Source: Croceifilum oryzae (GTDB lineage: Bacteria > Bacillota > Bacilli > Thermoactinomycetales > Thermoactinomycetaceae). From it: a stretch of 64,000 nucleotides of DNA. Position numbers and translations under genes: made by a program. Positions 43,251 through 51,753 of this stretch are shown one piece after another; position 1 is the stretch's first letter, and every line of letters starts with the position of its first letter. The stretch covers positions 124,001 to 188,000 of the forward strand of contig NZ_JAUSUV010000002.1 of assembly GCF_030814315.1 (NCBI RefSeq). Reading direction: 5' to 3'. The notes beneath the pieces were generated by a model. That model was not told where the DNA came from. It worked only from the letters and a program-made list of their open reading frames with translations, and ran no database searches.

Positions 43251-44723
43251 CTAATCTTCTTCTAGTTTTTTTATCACTCTTACCAGCTCAATGGTGGAGT
43301 CTTCGGTTCCTTGAACAGGGAGACCAGCTTCGATATGTTCGCGAATATAGGCGATGTTTTGTTCAGTGATTCGCTCTCCGGGCATTAAGATCGGGATGCC
43401 GGGTGGGTATACCATGAGAAATTCTGCCATGATCTGACCAGCCGATTCAGTAAAGGGAACGGTGATGGTTTCACAATAAAAAGCGTTCCGTGGCGAGAGA
43501 ACGAGATCAGGAATTTCGGGAAGATGGATCTCTTTTTTCGTGCACATACCGTCGGAATAGAAATGTTTGGATAAGTCCGCAAGTGCTTGGATTAAGATGT
43601 GAATCGTATCGTCGCTATCTCCAGGAGTAACGAGACATAGTAGATTATAGAGATCGCTCAGTTCTACTTCGATATTATAATGTTCTCGTAGCCAAACTTC
43701 TGCATCATGACCATTAATGGTTACATTTTCTAGATGAATAACCAACTTTGTTTCGTCCATGTCGAACAAGGCATCATTTCCAGAAACTAAACTATCACGA
43801 GTCAAGCAAGTGAGGCCTGGAATTTCGTTAATTCGCTTTCGTGCTGTGTCAGCGAGTCGAAGTGTGTTTTCCACGATTGTATGTCCATTTGTAGCCAGAT
43901 AACGACGTGCTGTGTCAAGTGATGCTAGCAAGATATAAGAAGTGGAAGTGGTGGTTAGCATACTGATAATAGATTGAACACGCTCCGGAGAAATGAGATT
44001 ACTCTTTAGGTTTAAAATGGAGCTTTGGGTTAAGGAACCACCTAATTTATGGACAGAGGTAGCGGCTAGATCGGCTCCTGCTTCCATAGCGGAAATCGGT
44101 AGACGTTCATGGAAATTGGTTAAAACGCCATGCGCCTCATCCACCAATACTGGAATTCCATGGGCATGTACACGCTTAACTAATTCTTTTAGATTGCTGG
44201 CAAATCCAAAATAAGTTGGATTGATTACTAATACCGCTTTGGCATCTGGATGCTTTTCGATCGTTTTTTCAACCTGTTCGATGGTAATGCCATGGGCGAT
44301 CCCGATATTTTTGTCCATCTCGGGATAAACAAAAATAGGATGCGCTCCAGCAAAAATAATAGCGGAGAGAACAGATTTATGTACATTTCTCGGGACGATT
44401 ATCTTATCACCAGGATGACAAGCTGACATGACCATCGTCATAATCGCTCCACTGGTCCCTTGCACAGAGAAAAATGTATAATCCGCGCCAAATGCTTCTG
44501 CAGCCAAAGCCTGAGCTTCCTTAATCACACCTTTGGGATGATGCAGATCATCAAGGGGAGCAATGTTAATAAGGTCAATCGACAGAGCATTATCGCCTAT
44601 AAACTCCCGAAACTCCGGATCCATGCCCTGTCCTTTTTTATGACCAGGAATATGAAATTGGACCGGATTCCGCTCTGCATGCGCTTTCAAATGTGTAAAC
44701 AAAGGAGTACGCTGCTGATTCAT
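43251..44723 (-). CDS. speA: Arginine decarboxylase, PLP fold-type I (SpeA)
   Basis: This encodes 490 residues, the same length as B. subtilis SpeA. It carries the Orn/Lys/Arg decarboxylase core: FHIPGHKKG, SVQGTSGAIMTMVM, VDEAHG and the PLP Lys in TSVHKLGGSL. The C-terminal domain has YPPGIPILMPGE. It makes agmatine from arginine, the first step of polyamine synthesis in Bacillus. The ATG at 44723 follows AGGTGG; a GTG at 44735 overlaps that site. Agmatinase and spermidine synthase genes are not adjacent. Lysine decarboxylase of the same fold is the alternative. Confidence 0.85.
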   Translation of the reverse strand: MNQQRTPLFTHLKAHAERNPVQFHIPGHKKGQGMDPEFREFIGDNALSIDLINIAPLDDLHHPKGVIKEAQALAAEAFGADYTFFSVQGTSGAIMTMVMSACHPGDKIIVPRNVHKSVLSAIIFAGAHPIFVYPEMDKNIGIAHGITIEQVEKTIEKHPDAKAVLVINPTYFGFASNLKELVKRVHAHGIPVLVDEAHGVLTNFHERLPISAMEAGADLAATSVHKLGGSLTQSSILNLKSNLISPERVQSIISMLTTTSTSYILLASLDTARRYLATNGHTIVENTLRLADTARKRINEIPGLTCLTRDSLVSGNDALFDMDETKLVIHLENVTINGHDAEVWLREHYNIEVELSDLYNLLCLVTPGDSDDTIHILIQALADLSKHFYSDGMCTKKEIHLPEIPDLVLSPRNAFYCETITVPFTESAGQIMAEFLMVYPPGIPILMPGERITEQNIAYIREHIEAGLPVQGTEDSTIELVRVIKKLEED

Positions 44724-44958
44724 CGTATACGCCACCTACTTTCCTATCATAATTTGTGTGACGATTTAGTATAACAAAAACGGTTTCGTAATAGAAGGGA
44801 AGTATTTTGATGATGAGAGGGATAGGGCAGTTTACATGAGAGGAACTTACTGATTTTTATTTCCTTTTTATGAAAATTCATATTTATGTTTAAATGCAAT
44901 TTGCTTAAGGAATCAGTATACAAGAGATTGATGATTACTACTAGAGGGGTGTATCACC

Positions 44959-45237
44959 ATGATCGCTGAGCTTCGAGAAACATTTCAAGAGGAATACATA
45001 CGATTGATTGCACATATTTCCTTAACTTTCTTATCAATTAGCTCAATACTGATATGTGCCTATCTAGATTGGATGATCGCGATGTACATCATCGCAAGTA
45101 TTTTCGTTACATACCACATTATCGATGCAAAAAAGTGGAAAATGGAAGATAGACTACTTACAACCAAATATGGCACATATATAGAGTATCCTCTGATTAT
45201 TCTATTTCCGATTTTGTACGGGCTTATAAGATACTGA
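44959..45237 (+). CDS. Small two- to three-helix membrane protein, unknown
   Basis: This encodes a 92-aa protein with hydrophobic stretches around residues 15-35, 38-52 and 73-90 and a short basic connecting loop. The ribosome site is GAGGGG. A 12-bp stem terminator follows. I do not recognise the family. Confidence 0.6.
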   Translation: MIAELRETFQEEYIRLIAHISLTFLSISSILICAYLDWMIAMYIIASIFVTYHIIDAKKWKMEDRLLTTKYGTYIEYPLIILFPILYGLIRY

Positions 45238-45264
45238 TTTCTACAGAAATATACACATGAAGAG

Positions 45265-45313
45265 AGCTTTATCTACTTTTGCTATCCAAACAACAGAGGT
45301 AGATAAAGCTTTT
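45265..45313 (+). terminator. Terminator after the small membrane protein
   Basis: AGCTTTATCTAC pairs with GTAGATAAAGCT across a 22-nt loop, followed by TTT. Confidence 0.7.
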
Positions 45314-45359
45314 ATCATAGTAAAACCACAAACTAACAATAGCAAATGACAATGGAGTA

Positions 45360-45557
45360 GGGACAATGTGTCTGATCACTGCGATGTTTGTGAGCTTGCT
45401 TAGCGTAGTCCTTCGTAGCAAGGGCGTTTTGTGGCAATGTCCCCGCGTTCTTTGCGAGTTTTGCCACTTGCCCGAAGCGAAGAATGCCGGAGCGGACTTG
45501 CTTTTCCACATCCTCGCAAGCTCACTATTTGAGCTGTGGTCAGATACATGCCCCGAG
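45360..45557 (+). repeat. Nested-palindrome repeat, copy A
   Basis: This roughly 195-bp element begins with GGGACAATGTGTCTGATCAC and ends with GTGGTCAGATACATGCCCC, imperfect terminal inverted repeats. Inside, a second inverted pair (CTTCGTAGCAAGGGC... and ...GCCCGAAGCGAAG) and GTGGCAA/TTGCCAC complete a long imperfect hairpin. About 80% of positions match copy C at 50770-50962 by eye. No transposase is present; it could be a MITE or a transcribed structured RNA. Open frames within it are shadows. Confidence 0.75.
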
Positions 45558-45595
45558 CCATCGCACACCGACAGACCCAAGCCACTAATTTCTCT

Positions 45596-46234
45596 CTACG
45601 CCTGACAAGCAAATCGATACAACGGAACTAACTTCTCAAACGTTTCCTCTAATCTCCCTAAAAGTTGCTCACCCGATAAGGTAGCTACTTCCTCCGCAGG
45701 AATCACTAACCCACATAAAAACTCTGCCTTTTTCACCTTGGACAGACGATCCAAGATCTCCACAATCCGAGTTTCCGAAATCTCTTGCACTGGAATGACA
45801 TCTTGCTTCGTATGATCCTCACTAACATAGAAACTCTTAGGAATCTGCTTCCAGAGTTGTAACCGGTCCTGTAACTTACGAGCAAAAGGTTGTTTTTTAT
45901 CACATTCATAAATTAACGCGAACCATGCAAATAGATGCGATCCACACAAGCCTAATTGGAAATGAGGATGGGCTTTATAACCACGCTTATTAGTAGCCCA
46001 CGCAACCCACGTTTCATCAGGAGGATTCACCGTTCTACGAGCGTGTTTTGCTATGTGGACAAATACCTCATCTCCTAGCTGAGCTGTGAGATTCTGTGCA
46101 ATGATTTGGCCAAACGCCTCAAACTTGGGGCGAATTGTTTTTTGTAATGCTTCCATGCGATTTTCTAATCCAGGGATATGAAATACAGAGAAGTCTGTTT
46201 CGGTAAATACGGGTATTTGCATTTTGGTTTTCAT
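45596..46234 (-). CDS. DUF1054 family protein (YktB-like)
   Basis: This encodes a 212-aa cytosolic protein matching YktB. Family blocks are ENRMEALQKTIRPKFE, VFVHIAKHARRTVNPPDETWVAW, NKRGYKAHPHFQLGL and LFAWFALIYE. The function is unknown in the family. The start ATG follows AAGGTGA. Its 3' end abuts repeat copy A. Confidence 0.85.
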   Translation of the reverse strand: MKTKMQIPVFTETDFSVFHIPGLENRMEALQKTIRPKFEAFGQIIAQNLTAQLGDEVFVHIAKHARRTVNPPDETWVAWATNKRGYKAHPHFQLGLCGSHLFAWFALIYECDKKQPFARKLQDRLQLWKQIPKSFYVSEDHTKQDVIPVQEISETRIVEILDRLSKVKKAEFLCGLVIPAEEVATLSGEQLLGRLEETFEKLVPLYRFACQA

Positions 46235-46568
46235 GAAATCACCTTAATCTACTTGATTTTCTTTTATTGTAACCTGAATCGGAGATCATACCAATGATTT
46301 TACAGGAGCATGTCTAGAAGCATGAAAGTTCTATTACTTGTAATTGTGAAAAAATTAGCGGTATGTAATGAGTTTTCTATTGCATTTACCGTGTCCTTTT
46401 CACATAAAATACGTAAACTATGCTACTAATGTAGAGAATCACCTAAAATTGAATCGCACTGTGAAAATGTTTATTCTCGTGGATATGCGGGCATCCTGAA
46501 ATCAAGCTCAACTTTTCCAACAACTGGTGAAACGAATAATAAATCACCTATAAAAAGGGGTGCAGGTA
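46235..46568. other. Intergenic region, no gene seen
   Basis: About 330 bp between divergent genes; no open frame, repeat or riboswitch recognised. Confidence 0.4.
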
Positions 46569-46763
46569 ATGATGGAAGAGGTATTAAAAGCGTTTAAGTG
46601 CCAAGGGCCAGAGGAGCGCATACCTGTTTTACGCCTAGAACTCGACTATGAATTGGCTCTTCTCCATGAAGCCATGATGGAAAACTGCTGGCAGAAGATG
46701 CAAGAGAGTAAAAAACGCTTAGTAGAATTACGCCGCGAGATGATTATGTTAGAAGCCTTATAG
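46569..46763 (+). CDS. Small helical protein of 64 aa, unknown
   Basis: This encodes an all-helical, charged 64-residue protein (MMEEVLKAFKCQ at the start; KKRLVELRREMIMLEAL at the end). It looks like a short coiled coil resembling Spo0E-size phosphatases, but the Spo0E SxxxD motif is not evident. The start follows GGTGCAGGT. A hairpin terminator follows before the aminopeptidase gene. Confidence 0.55.
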   Translation: MMEEVLKAFKCQGPEERIPVLRLELDYELALLHEAMMENCWQKMQESKKRLVELRREMIMLEAL

Positions 46764-46816
46764 ATGAGTCATCTTATTGAATATTTCAATAAAAGGTTTC
46801 AGGAAGTCGATGTCGA

Positions 46817-46854
46817 AAAATAACGTGTAGCCTGTATAGGTGCACGTTATTTTT
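46817..46854 (+). terminator. Terminator before the leucyl aminopeptidase gene
   Basis: AAATAACGTG pairs with CACGTTATTT across a 15-nt loop and runs into TT. Confidence 0.7.
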
Positions 46855-46869
46855 ATGGAGAGAGTAGGG

Positions 46870-48366
46870 ATGTGTATGGAATGGAATCGTACTTCGAAGG
46901 CCCTAAGTCAAGTAGCAGTAGATGCGGTTATCTTATTCGTCACCGACACTCTTCATTTATCAAAGGAAGGGAAGTTGATTGATTTACGATTAAATCACTA
47001 CCTTTCTCAACTGATGGATTCTGAGGAGATTACAGGTCGTTTCGAAGAATGTATGTTGCTACATACACGGGGCGAGATTGCAGCACAGAAGGTCGTTTTA
47101 GTGGGGATGGGAAATGAGAAGAAGTGGAGTCCTCAAAGATTTCGGCAATGTGTAGCAATTGGTGCGCGAAAGGCACAGCAAAGCGGGGTAAAGGAGCTTG
47201 CTGTTAGCGTGCCAGAGTTTTTAGAGAAACGTTTCGGTTCCGCAGATTTAGTGCAAGCGGTAGTAGAAGGTGTAGAGTTAGGTTGCTATGAATTGCCTAA
47301 CTACAAACAAATAAGCCGTAATACACGGATTCAGAAAGTAGTATTCTCAGAGCAAACGCTTAGCAAGACATCGATTGAAGTAGGGATGGAACGAGGGAGA
47401 GTATTTGCAGAAGCCAGTAAGAAGGCAAGTACTTGGTGTCATGAGCCTTCGAACCATCTGACACCAACGGTATTGGCTAACTATGCGGACGAAGTAGCCA
47501 AGCGTTGTGGCTTAGAGATTGATATAGTGGATAAAGATCGTTTGGAAGCGTTGAACGCACATGCCTTTCTTGCGGTGGCCAAAGGAAGTGCTGAGCCTCC
47601 TAAGCTGATTATGTTACGTTATCAAGGAGCACCAGATGACGAGGAGGTACTGGGACTTGTCGGAAAAGGTGTTACGTTTGACAGCGGTGGTCTTCAAATC
47701 AAGCCGCATGAGGGTATGGAGAAGATGAAGTCAGATATGAGTGGAGCGGCTGCGGTATTAGCCGCTATGGATGCAATTGGTACGTTAAAGCCTCATTGCA
47801 ATGTGGTCGCAGTCATTGTATCGTGTGAAAATATGACAGGTTCACATGCGTACCGCCCAGGCGATGTGCTCCAAACGATGAGTGGAAAGACAATCGAAGT
47901 GATTCATACAGATGCGGAAGGCAGAGTAATCCTAGCAGATGGACTAGCTTATGCAAGGAAACTTGGCGCGACTAAGTTGGTAGATATTGCCACATTGACA
48001 GGAGCGGCAGTGGTTTGTTTGGGTCGTGAAAAAACACTCATGTTGGGAAATGATGATACATTGCTACAAGATGTGTCCGTAGCAGCGGGACTTGCTGGCG
48101 AACCGGTCTGGAAATTTCCTTTAGAGGAAGAATACGACTACTACTTGCATAGTGATATTGCAGATGTCAAAAATGAGGGAGGTCGTGCTGCCGGTGCCAT
48201 TCAGGGAGGGGTATTTTTACAGCATTTTGTAGAGGATACTCCTTGGGTTCATCTTGATATTGCTGGCCCTGCCTTCTCCCAAAAAGACTCTGGAATCTAT
48301 CGAAAGGGAGCTACAGGGGCAGGGACGAGAACACTGATCCATCTAGCATTGCAAATGGGATTGTAG
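46870..48366 (+). CDS. pepA: Leucyl aminopeptidase (M17)
   Basis: This encodes a 498-aa cytosolic metallopeptidase. The C-terminal catalytic domain carries both M17 signatures: GKGVTFDSGGLQIKPHEGM with the metal-binding Lys and Asp, and HTDAEGRVILADGLAYA (NTDAEGR-type) with Asp, Glu and the bicarbonate-binding Arg. It removes N-terminal residues, classically Leu, from peptides, with Mn2+/Zn2+. The start (ATG at 46870) follows GGAGAG; neighbouring in-frame ATGs at 46855 and 46876 are alternatives. The GDPD gene follows 22 nt downstream. Confidence 0.9.
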   Translation: MCMEWNRTSKALSQVAVDAVILFVTDTLHLSKEGKLIDLRLNHYLSQLMDSEEITGRFEECMLLHTRGEIAAQKVVLVGMGNEKKWSPQRFRQCVAIGARKAQQSGVKELAVSVPEFLEKRFGSADLVQAVVEGVELGCYELPNYKQISRNTRIQKVVFSEQTLSKTSIEVGMERGRVFAEASKKASTWCHEPSNHLTPTVLANYADEVAKRCGLEIDIVDKDRLEALNAHAFLAVAKGSAEPPKLIMLRYQGAPDDEEVLGLVGKGVTFDSGGLQIKPHEGMEKMKSDMSGAAAVLAAMDAIGTLKPHCNVVAVIVSCENMTGSHAYRPGDVLQTMSGKTIEVIHTDAEGRVILADGLAYARKLGATKLVDIATLTGAAVVCLGREKTLMLGNDDTLLQDVSVAAGLAGEPVWKFPLEEEYDYYLHSDIADVKNEGGRAAGAIQGGVFLQHFVEDTPWVHLDIAGPAFSQKDSGIYRKGATGAGTRTLIHLALQMGL

Positions 48367-48388
48367 AGAATCGATTGGAGGGGACGTT

Positions 48389-49141
48389 GTGAAGAAGACT
48401 GAGATATATGCTCATCGGGGTTTTTCGAAGATTGCTCCCGAAAATACAATGGCCGCTTTCCAAGAAGCGATTCAGGCTGGTGCTGATGGGATTGAGTTGG
48501 ACGTTCATCTAACAAGAGATGGTGAGATCGTGGTCATGCACGATGAGACTATCGACCGTACGACAGATGGTACAGGTTGGATTAAGGATCTTACACTAGG
48601 GGAGATCTGCGAGCATAGTGCCGGCTCTTGGTTTGGTTCCAAATTTGTTCAAGAGCGTGTGCCTACTTTAGCAGAAGTACTAGAATTATTAGAATCCACA
48701 TCGTTGTGGCTAAATATTGAGCTAAAAAACAATATTATTCGATATCCGAGATTAGAAGAGAAGGTGTTGAAGGAAGTAGATCGCTTTGGTTTCCAAAAAC
48801 GAGTCATTCTTTCCTCCTTTAATCACTTTAGCTTACATCATTTGCATTCCGTACGTCCCCACTTCCCTTTGGGAGTCTTGTATGAATGTAACCTAATAGA
48901 TCCTTGGGATTATGCGATTCAATTAGGTGCTTCTTCCATTCACCCATTTTTCCCTACTTTAGATGAGGAGATTGTCAGACGCAGTCATGAAGCAGGAATT
49001 GCGATTCGCCCTTTTACGGTCGATGACCCCATTTACCAGAAGATCCTTTTTGAATGGGGAATTGATGCCCTTATTACCAATGATCCGTCTGCGGCTCAAG
49101 GTGTAAGAGAGCAAGTTCAAGCCGCCTTGCGAGAAAAGTAG
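48389..49141 (+). CDS. Glycerophosphodiester phosphodiesterase
   Basis: This encodes a 250-aa TIM-barrel GDPD. Catalytic residues are visible in AHRGFSKIAPENTMAAF (His-Arg, Glu), GIELDVHLTRDGEIVVMHDE (Glu, Asp, His) and WLNIELK. It releases glycerol-3-phosphate from glycerophosphodiesters. No signal peptide is present, so it acts in the cytosol. GTG start with GGAGGGGA. It is followed by a terminator. Confidence 0.92.
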   Translation: MKKTEIYAHRGFSKIAPENTMAAFQEAIQAGADGIELDVHLTRDGEIVVMHDETIDRTTDGTGWIKDLTLGEICEHSAGSWFGSKFVQERVPTLAEVLELLESTSLWLNIELKNNIIRYPRLEEKVLKEVDRFGFQKRVILSSFNHFSLHHLHSVRPHFPLGVLYECNLIDPWDYAIQLGASSIHPFFPTLDEEIVRRSHEAGIAIRPFTVDDPIYQKILFEWGIDALITNDPSAAQGVREQVQAALREK

Positions 49142-49167
49142 TGAAAATGGTATGATGTTCAAAGGTT

Positions 49168-49196
49168 AAAGCGCCTCATTATTGGCGCTTTTTTTT
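49168..49196 (+). terminator. Terminator after the GDPD gene
   Basis: AAAGCGCC pairs with GGCGCTTT across TCATTATT, followed by a run of T. Confidence 0.85.
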
Positions 49197-49215
49197 GTAA
49201 CGAGGAGGACAAGTC

Positions 49216-50049
49216 ATGAAAATTGGTTGCCATATAAGTGTTGCAAAGGGATTTGAAAAAGCGGCTCAAAAAGCACATGTGCTCGGGGCACAATCTTTTC
49301 AAGTTTTTACGAAGAATCCACGTGGATTACGCCCGAAGAAATTAGATGAAGTGGATGCGCAAAAGGGTCGTGAATACTGTGCGGAGCAAGGAATTGCCGT
49401 AATCGCTCACACCCCTTATATAACGAATTTGTCTACACCCAAGGAAGACCTACACGAAGTTACGATTCGTTCGATTCGAGAAGATCTCAAGATTGCTGAG
49501 GCGTTCGGAGCACTTGGAGCAGTCGTTCACTGCGGGAAGCATGTCGGTGAAGGAATTGAGTACGGGACTCAGCGAATGGTTGAGACTTTAAACGAAATCC
49601 TTAAAGAGTATCATGGTCCTGTTAAACTATTGTTAGAAAATACAGCTGGCCAAGGCAGTGAGCTAGGTCTTGAGATTCGTGATTTAGTAGCGATTCGCAA
49701 TGCCACAGATGCACCTGAAAAAATTGGTTTTTGCTTTGATACTTGTCATGCATTTGCGGCAGGTACATGGGAAAAAGAGACTGTGGATGCGTTAGTAGAA
49801 GAGATGAAAGAGACTGGTTATCTTGACGCTCTCGTTGCCATCCATTTTAATGATAGTAAAGCGCCTTACAACAGCAGAAAAGATCGTCATGAAAAAATTG
49901 GAAAAGGCGAAATCGGGGCAGAGGCGTTGGGAGCTTTTCTACGTACAGGTGCTTTTGATCATCTACCGATTGTGCTCGAAACTCCTGCTGACGATGAAAA
50001 TGAATATGCTGATGAGATGATTTATGTTCGAAATGAATTACTTGGTTAG
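49216..50049 (+). CDS. nfo: Endonuclease IV (deoxyribonuclease IV, AP endonuclease)
   Basis: This encodes a 277-aa TIM-barrel AP endonuclease of base-excision repair that cuts 5' to abasic sites. Zinc-site motifs are present: HTPYITNLSTP, VVHCGKHVG, LLENTAGQGSELG, FCFDTCHAFAAG and IHFNDSKAPYNSRKDRHEKIG. In Bacillus the homologue (YqfS) is made in the forespore. Clear GAGGAGGA ribosome site. A small membrane gene follows 11 nt downstream, so they may be co-transcribed. Confidence 0.94.
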   Translation: MKIGCHISVAKGFEKAAQKAHVLGAQSFQVFTKNPRGLRPKKLDEVDAQKGREYCAEQGIAVIAHTPYITNLSTPKEDLHEVTIRSIREDLKIAEAFGALGAVVHCGKHVGEGIEYGTQRMVETLNEILKEYHGPVKLLLENTAGQGSELGLEIRDLVAIRNATDAPEKIGFCFDTCHAFAAGTWEKETVDALVEEMKETGYLDALVAIHFNDSKAPYNSRKDRHEKIGKGEIGAEALGAFLRTGAFDHLPIVLETPADDENEYADEMIYVRNELLG

Positions 50050-50060
50050 GAGGAAGACCT

Positions 50061-50333
50061 GTGTTTGAATGGATTAATACGCTACATTTTCCGGCCCTCT
50101 ATGTGATTATCTTCATCTTGACTGCTATTATTTATCAGTCTACGTTTGCGACTAGACTGTCACTTGGCAAAAATCTATTGGTATATCTTTTTCTGGCTAT
50201 CGGCTGTTATGTAATTACCGTGATGCAAGTATTACGATTTCCGATGGTACAAGCGTTATTGATTACAGTTGTGTTGATTGTGGTGACGAAGGTTCGTTTG
50301 ACGATTAGTAAGAAGAATGAGTCGAAGAGTTAG
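50061..50333 (+). CDS. YlaH-like small membrane protein
   Basis: This encodes a 90-aa protein with three hydrophobic segments (residues 10-25, 38-55, 64-80) and a lysine-rich end, matching YlaH-family length and pattern. The GTG start follows GGTTAGGAGG. YlaI- and YlaJ-like genes lie about 1.0 and 1.4 kb away on the opposite strand, so a rearranged yla cluster is likely. Function unknown. Confidence 0.7.
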   Translation: MFEWINTLHFPALYVIIFILTAIIYQSTFATRLSLGKNLLVYLFLAIGCYVITVMQVLRFPMVQALLITVVLIVVTKVRLTISKKNESKS

Positions 50334-50700
50334 GCAGTAAAGAGTTAGGTAAACAAAGAGTTAGGGAAAAAACAAGCTATTGGGTGATCGAGGTCCGGAG
50401 AGTCTGTTCGCTTACTGCTCAAATACCGATCCAGCAGAGAAGTAGGTGCGTCCGCTTCGTCCTCCTCCGTTCAGGCAGGTGCAAAACTCGCAAAGTACGC
50501 TCAAACATGTTGCACCAAAAGCGCCATACACTACGGAGGACTACGCTAAGTAGGATCGCTAACATCGTCGTAATCGAACAGACTCCCCTTTCCTCTTATC
50601 CACATCAACAAGCCTGCTTTGTAGAGAGCGGTGGAGTGGATAGCTTTCTTATCTCCTCAAGTTTGATATAAAGCTCTATAATAGAGAAATTTAGAATAAA
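50334..50700. other. Region holding repeat copy B
   Basis: Two direct GAGTTAGG units (50334-50366) precede the inverted repeat copy B. No gene is supported. Confidence 0.4.
50398..50588 (-). repeat. Nested-palindrome repeat, copy B (inverted, diverged)
   Basis: This copy is in reverse orientation to A and C. Its ends are GGAGAGTCTGTTCG and CGAACAGACTCCCC, which pair with each other but differ from the ends of A and C, so pairing is kept while sequence changes. The core (AGGACTACGCTAAG; GTGCAAAACTCGCAAAG) still aligns to the other copies. Confidence 0.65.
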
Positions 50701-50769
50701 CAGTCCTACTTCTCTTCAAAATCTACATAAAACAGGCCTGTTAATAAATCGGTAACCGAAAATGTATAA

Positions 50770-50962
50770 GGGGCAATGTATCTGACCACAGTGATGTTAG
50801 TGAGCCTGCTTAGCGTAGTTCTTCGAAGCAAGGGCGTTTTGTGGCAATGTTTGAGCGTTCTTTGGAGTTTTGCCACTTGCCCGAAGTGTAGAAGGACGGA
50901 GCGGACTTGTTTTTCACATCCTCGCAGGCTCACTATTTGAGCTGTGGTCAGATACATGTCCC
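50770..50962 (+). repeat. Nested-palindrome repeat, copy C
   Basis: It has a perfect 15-bp terminal inverted repeat, TGTATCTGACCACAG and CTGTGGTCAGATACA. The inner pairing GCAAGGGC/GCCC and GTGGCAA/TTGCCAC is retained. Copy B lies in opposite orientation about 180 bp upstream. Confidence 0.75.
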
Positions 50963-51045
50963 GATACATTCGATTATCAACAGCCAAAAAAATCCCTCAA
51001 CAAAATCTACATTCTTTAGAAAAATACAGCAAGGAGGAATCTACT

Positions 51046-51324
51046 GTGCACCTAGAAGATGCCCTAGACAACTGGCTCCAAATCAGCATCGTAGCCAAGA
51101 ACCGTTCCAGTGACCGCTCCGCCAAAGATACCGTCCAATTTTTTACAGACATGCTAAAAGAAGACCACGGAGTAGAAAACCTTTCATTTGAAAAAACGAA
51201 GGACTACTATCAAGTTACATATGAGCAAGATGGTACCACCCAAACGAAGTCATACCGTTTCGACCAAGCAGAGCTACTTATTCAACAGATCCAAGCAGAG
51301 CCACGATACAATACAAGTGAATAA
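51046..51324 (+). CDS. Hypothetical 92-aa protein
   Basis: The start is a GTG 7 nt after AAGGAGGA; a longer frame to 50944 runs into repeat copy C and is unlikely. The product is small, acidic and soluble (LEDALDNWLQISIVAKNRS, DHGVENLSFEKTKDYY, YRFDQAELL). It has no known motif. It lies among yla-type genes, so a YlaL-like role is possible but untested. Confidence 0.6.
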   Translation: MHLEDALDNWLQISIVAKNRSSDRSAKDTVQFFTDMLKEDHGVENLSFEKTKDYYQVTYEQDGTTQTKSYRFDQAELLIQQIQAEPRYNTSE

Positions 51325-51328
51325 ACAC

Positions 51329-51383
51329 AAACAAAGAAGCCTTCTCTGTTGGATCAAATCTCCTAGAGAAGGCTTCTTTGTTT
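51329..51383. terminator. Bidirectional 19-bp stem terminator
   Basis: AAACAAAGAAGCCTTCTCT pairs perfectly with AGAGAAGGCTTCTTTGTTT across a 17-nt loop, between convergent genes. Confidence 0.85.
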
Positions 51384-51384
51384 G

Positions 51385-51654
51385 CTACATACTATCTGCC
51401 CGTTTGGCTGACAAATCGCTGTCTAGAACTTTACTTGCACTCTTCCATCTCGAACGATTTCGCTTACCCGAAAAAACACGGGTATTCGCTCGCTCAGGAG
51501 AAGGTAGTAATTTTTCACGTTCCTCTACCTGTTCGGAAATGCGACTGTGACAGTCAGGGCAAATTTGAATCATATGAGGATGCTTACGCAATTTATGTTT
51601 TTGACGCCGATCTGGCTCGAATCGTTGTTCACATAGGATACAAATGATTTTCAT
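51385..51654 (-). CDS. YlaI-like zinc-ribbon protein (DUF2197)
   Basis: This encodes an 89-aa basic protein beginning MKIICILCEQRF. One CxxC (ICILC) and a second (CPDCHSRI) form a probable zinc ribbon. The Arg/Lys-rich C-terminus may bind nucleic acid. The start follows AAGGAAGT; the longer frame to 51711 lacks a ribosome site. It is placed just before the YlaJ-like lipoprotein on the same strand. Confidence 0.68.
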   Translation of the reverse strand: MKIICILCEQRFEPDRRQKHKLRKHPHMIQICPDCHSRISEQVEEREKLLPSPERANTRVFSGKRNRSRWKSASKVLDSDLSAKRADSM

Positions 51655-51753
51655 AGTGAGTACTTCCTTACATATCAAGATACCTCTATTATACCGCAAA
51701 TGAGCTATCAAACAAATAGATACTCTTTTACAGTCTTCTCACCATGTAGGAGA

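Noticed and set aside
45366-45605. Several overlapping frames inside repeat copy A
   Set aside because: They arise from the GC-rich palindromic repeat on both strands and differ between copies.
50384-50671. 95-codon frame in repeat copy B
   Set aside because: It lies in the repeat and has no ribosome site or conserved content.
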